NCBI RefSeq assembly: GCF_002906155.1
Contig: NZ_MUJK01000005.1
Span: 248,001 to 312,000, forward strand
Reading direction: 5' to 3'
Source: Pseudomonas laurylsulfativorans
GTDB lineage: Bacteria; Pseudomonadota; Gammaproteobacteria; Pseudomonadales; Pseudomonadaceae
DNA: 64,000 nt
Made by a program: the position numbers and the translations under genes. Every line of letters starts with the position of its first letter. The stretch's first letter is position 1. Shown piece after piece: positions 63,411 through 64,000 of the stretch. A model generated the notes under the pieces. That model ran no database searches. It saw nothing but the letters and a program-made list of their open reading frames with translations, and had not been told where the DNA came from.

Positions 63411-63788
63411 ATGCGTAGCATCCTGAAACCTGCATTGATCATGCTTTCCCTGCTGGCGGCTGCCGACGCGATGGCCCAGGCCCCGAGCCTGGCCAAGTGC
63501 ACTCGCAGCGCCAATCTGCTGGCCTGCGTGGATGCGGACGGCAATACCTACAGCGTCAACACCGCTGGCAGCACCATCTATCTGCGGGGTTTAGAGGCAG
63601 CCGGAAAACGCTATTGGGTGCAGACCAACAGCCGCTACGGTCAGCTTACGTTTTTCACCGGCATCGCCTCCGATGGCGAGACCTGGGTTGGCTACAACCA
63701 GCGCATCGGCTGGACCACGATCAACCGTTTTTCCAGTTCCGGCGGCAGCAGTGCCAAGTTCACCTGTAGCCGGATCACGGGCTGTTAG
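63411..63788 (+). CDS. Small exported protein with four cysteines, Zur-box divergent from zigA
   Basis: A 125-residue protein. A Sec signal peptide covers about residues 1-22 (MRSILKPALIMLSLLAAADA, MAQ). The mature domain has Cys pairs near residues 28 and 36 (AKCTRSANLLACVD) and at the C terminus (FTCSRITGC). It is not recognised. GAGG lies 8 nt before the ATG at 63411. It shares a divergent Zur box with zigA. The stop codon overlaps the stop codon of the minus-strand 40-codon ORF. Confidence 0.8.
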   Translation: MRSILKPALIMLSLLAAADAMAQAPSLAKCTRSANLLACVDADGNTYSVNTAGSTIYLRGLEAAGKRYWVQTNSRYGQLTFFTGIASDGETWVGYNQRIGWTTINRFSSSGGSSAKFTCSRITGC

Positions 63789-63907
63789 GCCTGCCTGTTT
63801 TCTGCTCCTGCTGCCAGGCGAGCTAACTGTTGCGTAGCCGCCGCGCCGAAGGGTAAAGCGAAGGCCGCGCTGGCCAGAATCAAGTTGAGCAAGTGGCGTC
63901 TGTGCAT
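63785..63907 (-). pseudogene. Relic of a Zur-controlled amidase gene (amiA-like), N-terminal 40 codons only
   Basis: An ORF of 40 residues (MHRRHLLNLILASAAFALPF, then GAAATQQLARLAAGAENRQA) has a twin-arginine-like signal peptide, an AGG ribosome site and a Zur box 42 bp upstream, but stops right after the signal peptide. As I remember it, the Pseudomonas AmiA-type N-acetylmuramoyl-L-alanine amidase that lies next to folE2 begins with a very similar signal sequence. The rest of that enzyme is missing here; a small exported-protein gene follows in the opposite direction. Confidence 0.6.
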
Positions 63908-63947
63908 GATGAAAGCCTGTTCATGAAAAAGGCATCGTCGGATGTGT

Positions 63948-63965
63948 TGTTATACTATAACATTG
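63948..63965. promoter_or_regulatory. Second Zur box at the right window edge
   Basis: TGTTATACTATAACAT is a palindromic Zur box; its GTTATACTATAACATTG 17-mer is identical to the complement of the one at 63315-63331. It lies 42 bp upstream of the minus-strand relic and 33-46 bp upstream of a plus-strand start codon at the window edge. Confidence 0.88.
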
Positions 63966-63993
63966 TAATTCAACTCCCACGATGGACCTGCTC

Positions 63994-64000
63994 ATGAATG
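63994..64000 (+). CDS. Start of a gene running off the window (possibly folE2)
   Basis: ATGAATG at the window edge is the likely start of a plus-strand gene controlled by the Zur box 30 bp upstream. An ATG at 63982 is in frame. In related genomes the zinc-independent GTP cyclohydrolase gene folE2 lies here and starts MN. With two codons visible this is context only. Confidence 0.3.

Overview
The window reads as chromosomal DNA of a fluorescent-group Pseudomonas (P. fluorescens / P. koreensis-like). The grounds are the high-GC coding style, the gene neighbourhoods (phoU-pstBACS, purEK, aspA, pycR-pycAB, uvrD, zinc-responsive zigA), the long Pseudomonas forms of PstA and PstC, and many REP palindromes of three families in the gaps. 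Comparisons with P. aeruginosa gene order are from memory. No tRNA, rRNA, CRISPR array, transposase or prophage gene was seen.

Region 1 (1-12.1 kb) holds the end of a CorC-like transporter, an exported M23 peptidase, a response regulator and the complete phosphate operon on the minus strand (pstS, pstC, pstA, pstB, phoU). Two 18-nt Pho boxes precede pstS and pstC, each 10 bp from a similar -10 element. An MHS-type transporter follows. Region 2 (12.4-25.9 kb) holds a thioesterase, an aldose-epimerase-like protein, small envelope proteins and purEK with a hairpin-plus-T-run in its leader. It also carries an aspartate/asparagine group (LysR regulator, aspA, an AGCS symporter, asparaginase) and a polyamine group (AraC regulator, acetylpolyamine amidohydrolase, PotF-like binding protein).

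Region 3 (26-42.9 kb) holds a 1538-residue toxin-like protein, a MocR regulator divergent from a PaiB-like protein and two acetyltransferases, a homocysteine methyltransferase beside a partial amino-acid ABC transporter, two-subunit pyruvate carboxylase with its LysR regulator, and an RpiR regulator with a palindromic operator. The MocR linker contains a cluster of DnaA-box sequences.

Region 4 (about 42.95-49.07 kb) is AT-richer and looks acquired. It encodes two consecutive RHS proteins, each with its own Sec signal peptide, which together resemble one RHS shell cut in two. A variable C-terminal tip, a likely immunity protein and two orphan genes follow.

Region 5 (49.1-64 kb) returns to core genes: a GGDEF/EAL protein, uvrD, an EamA-type protein, a Tim44-like protein, a SMI1/KNR4 protein, a cation:proton antiporter, a thioesterase, pdxY and a DUF3301 protein. 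It ends in a zinc-responsive block with two COG0523/CobW GTPases (one zigA-like), two small exported proteins, two copies of an identical Zur-box-like 17-mer, and a 40-codon ORF that looks like the relic of a Zur-controlled amidase gene.
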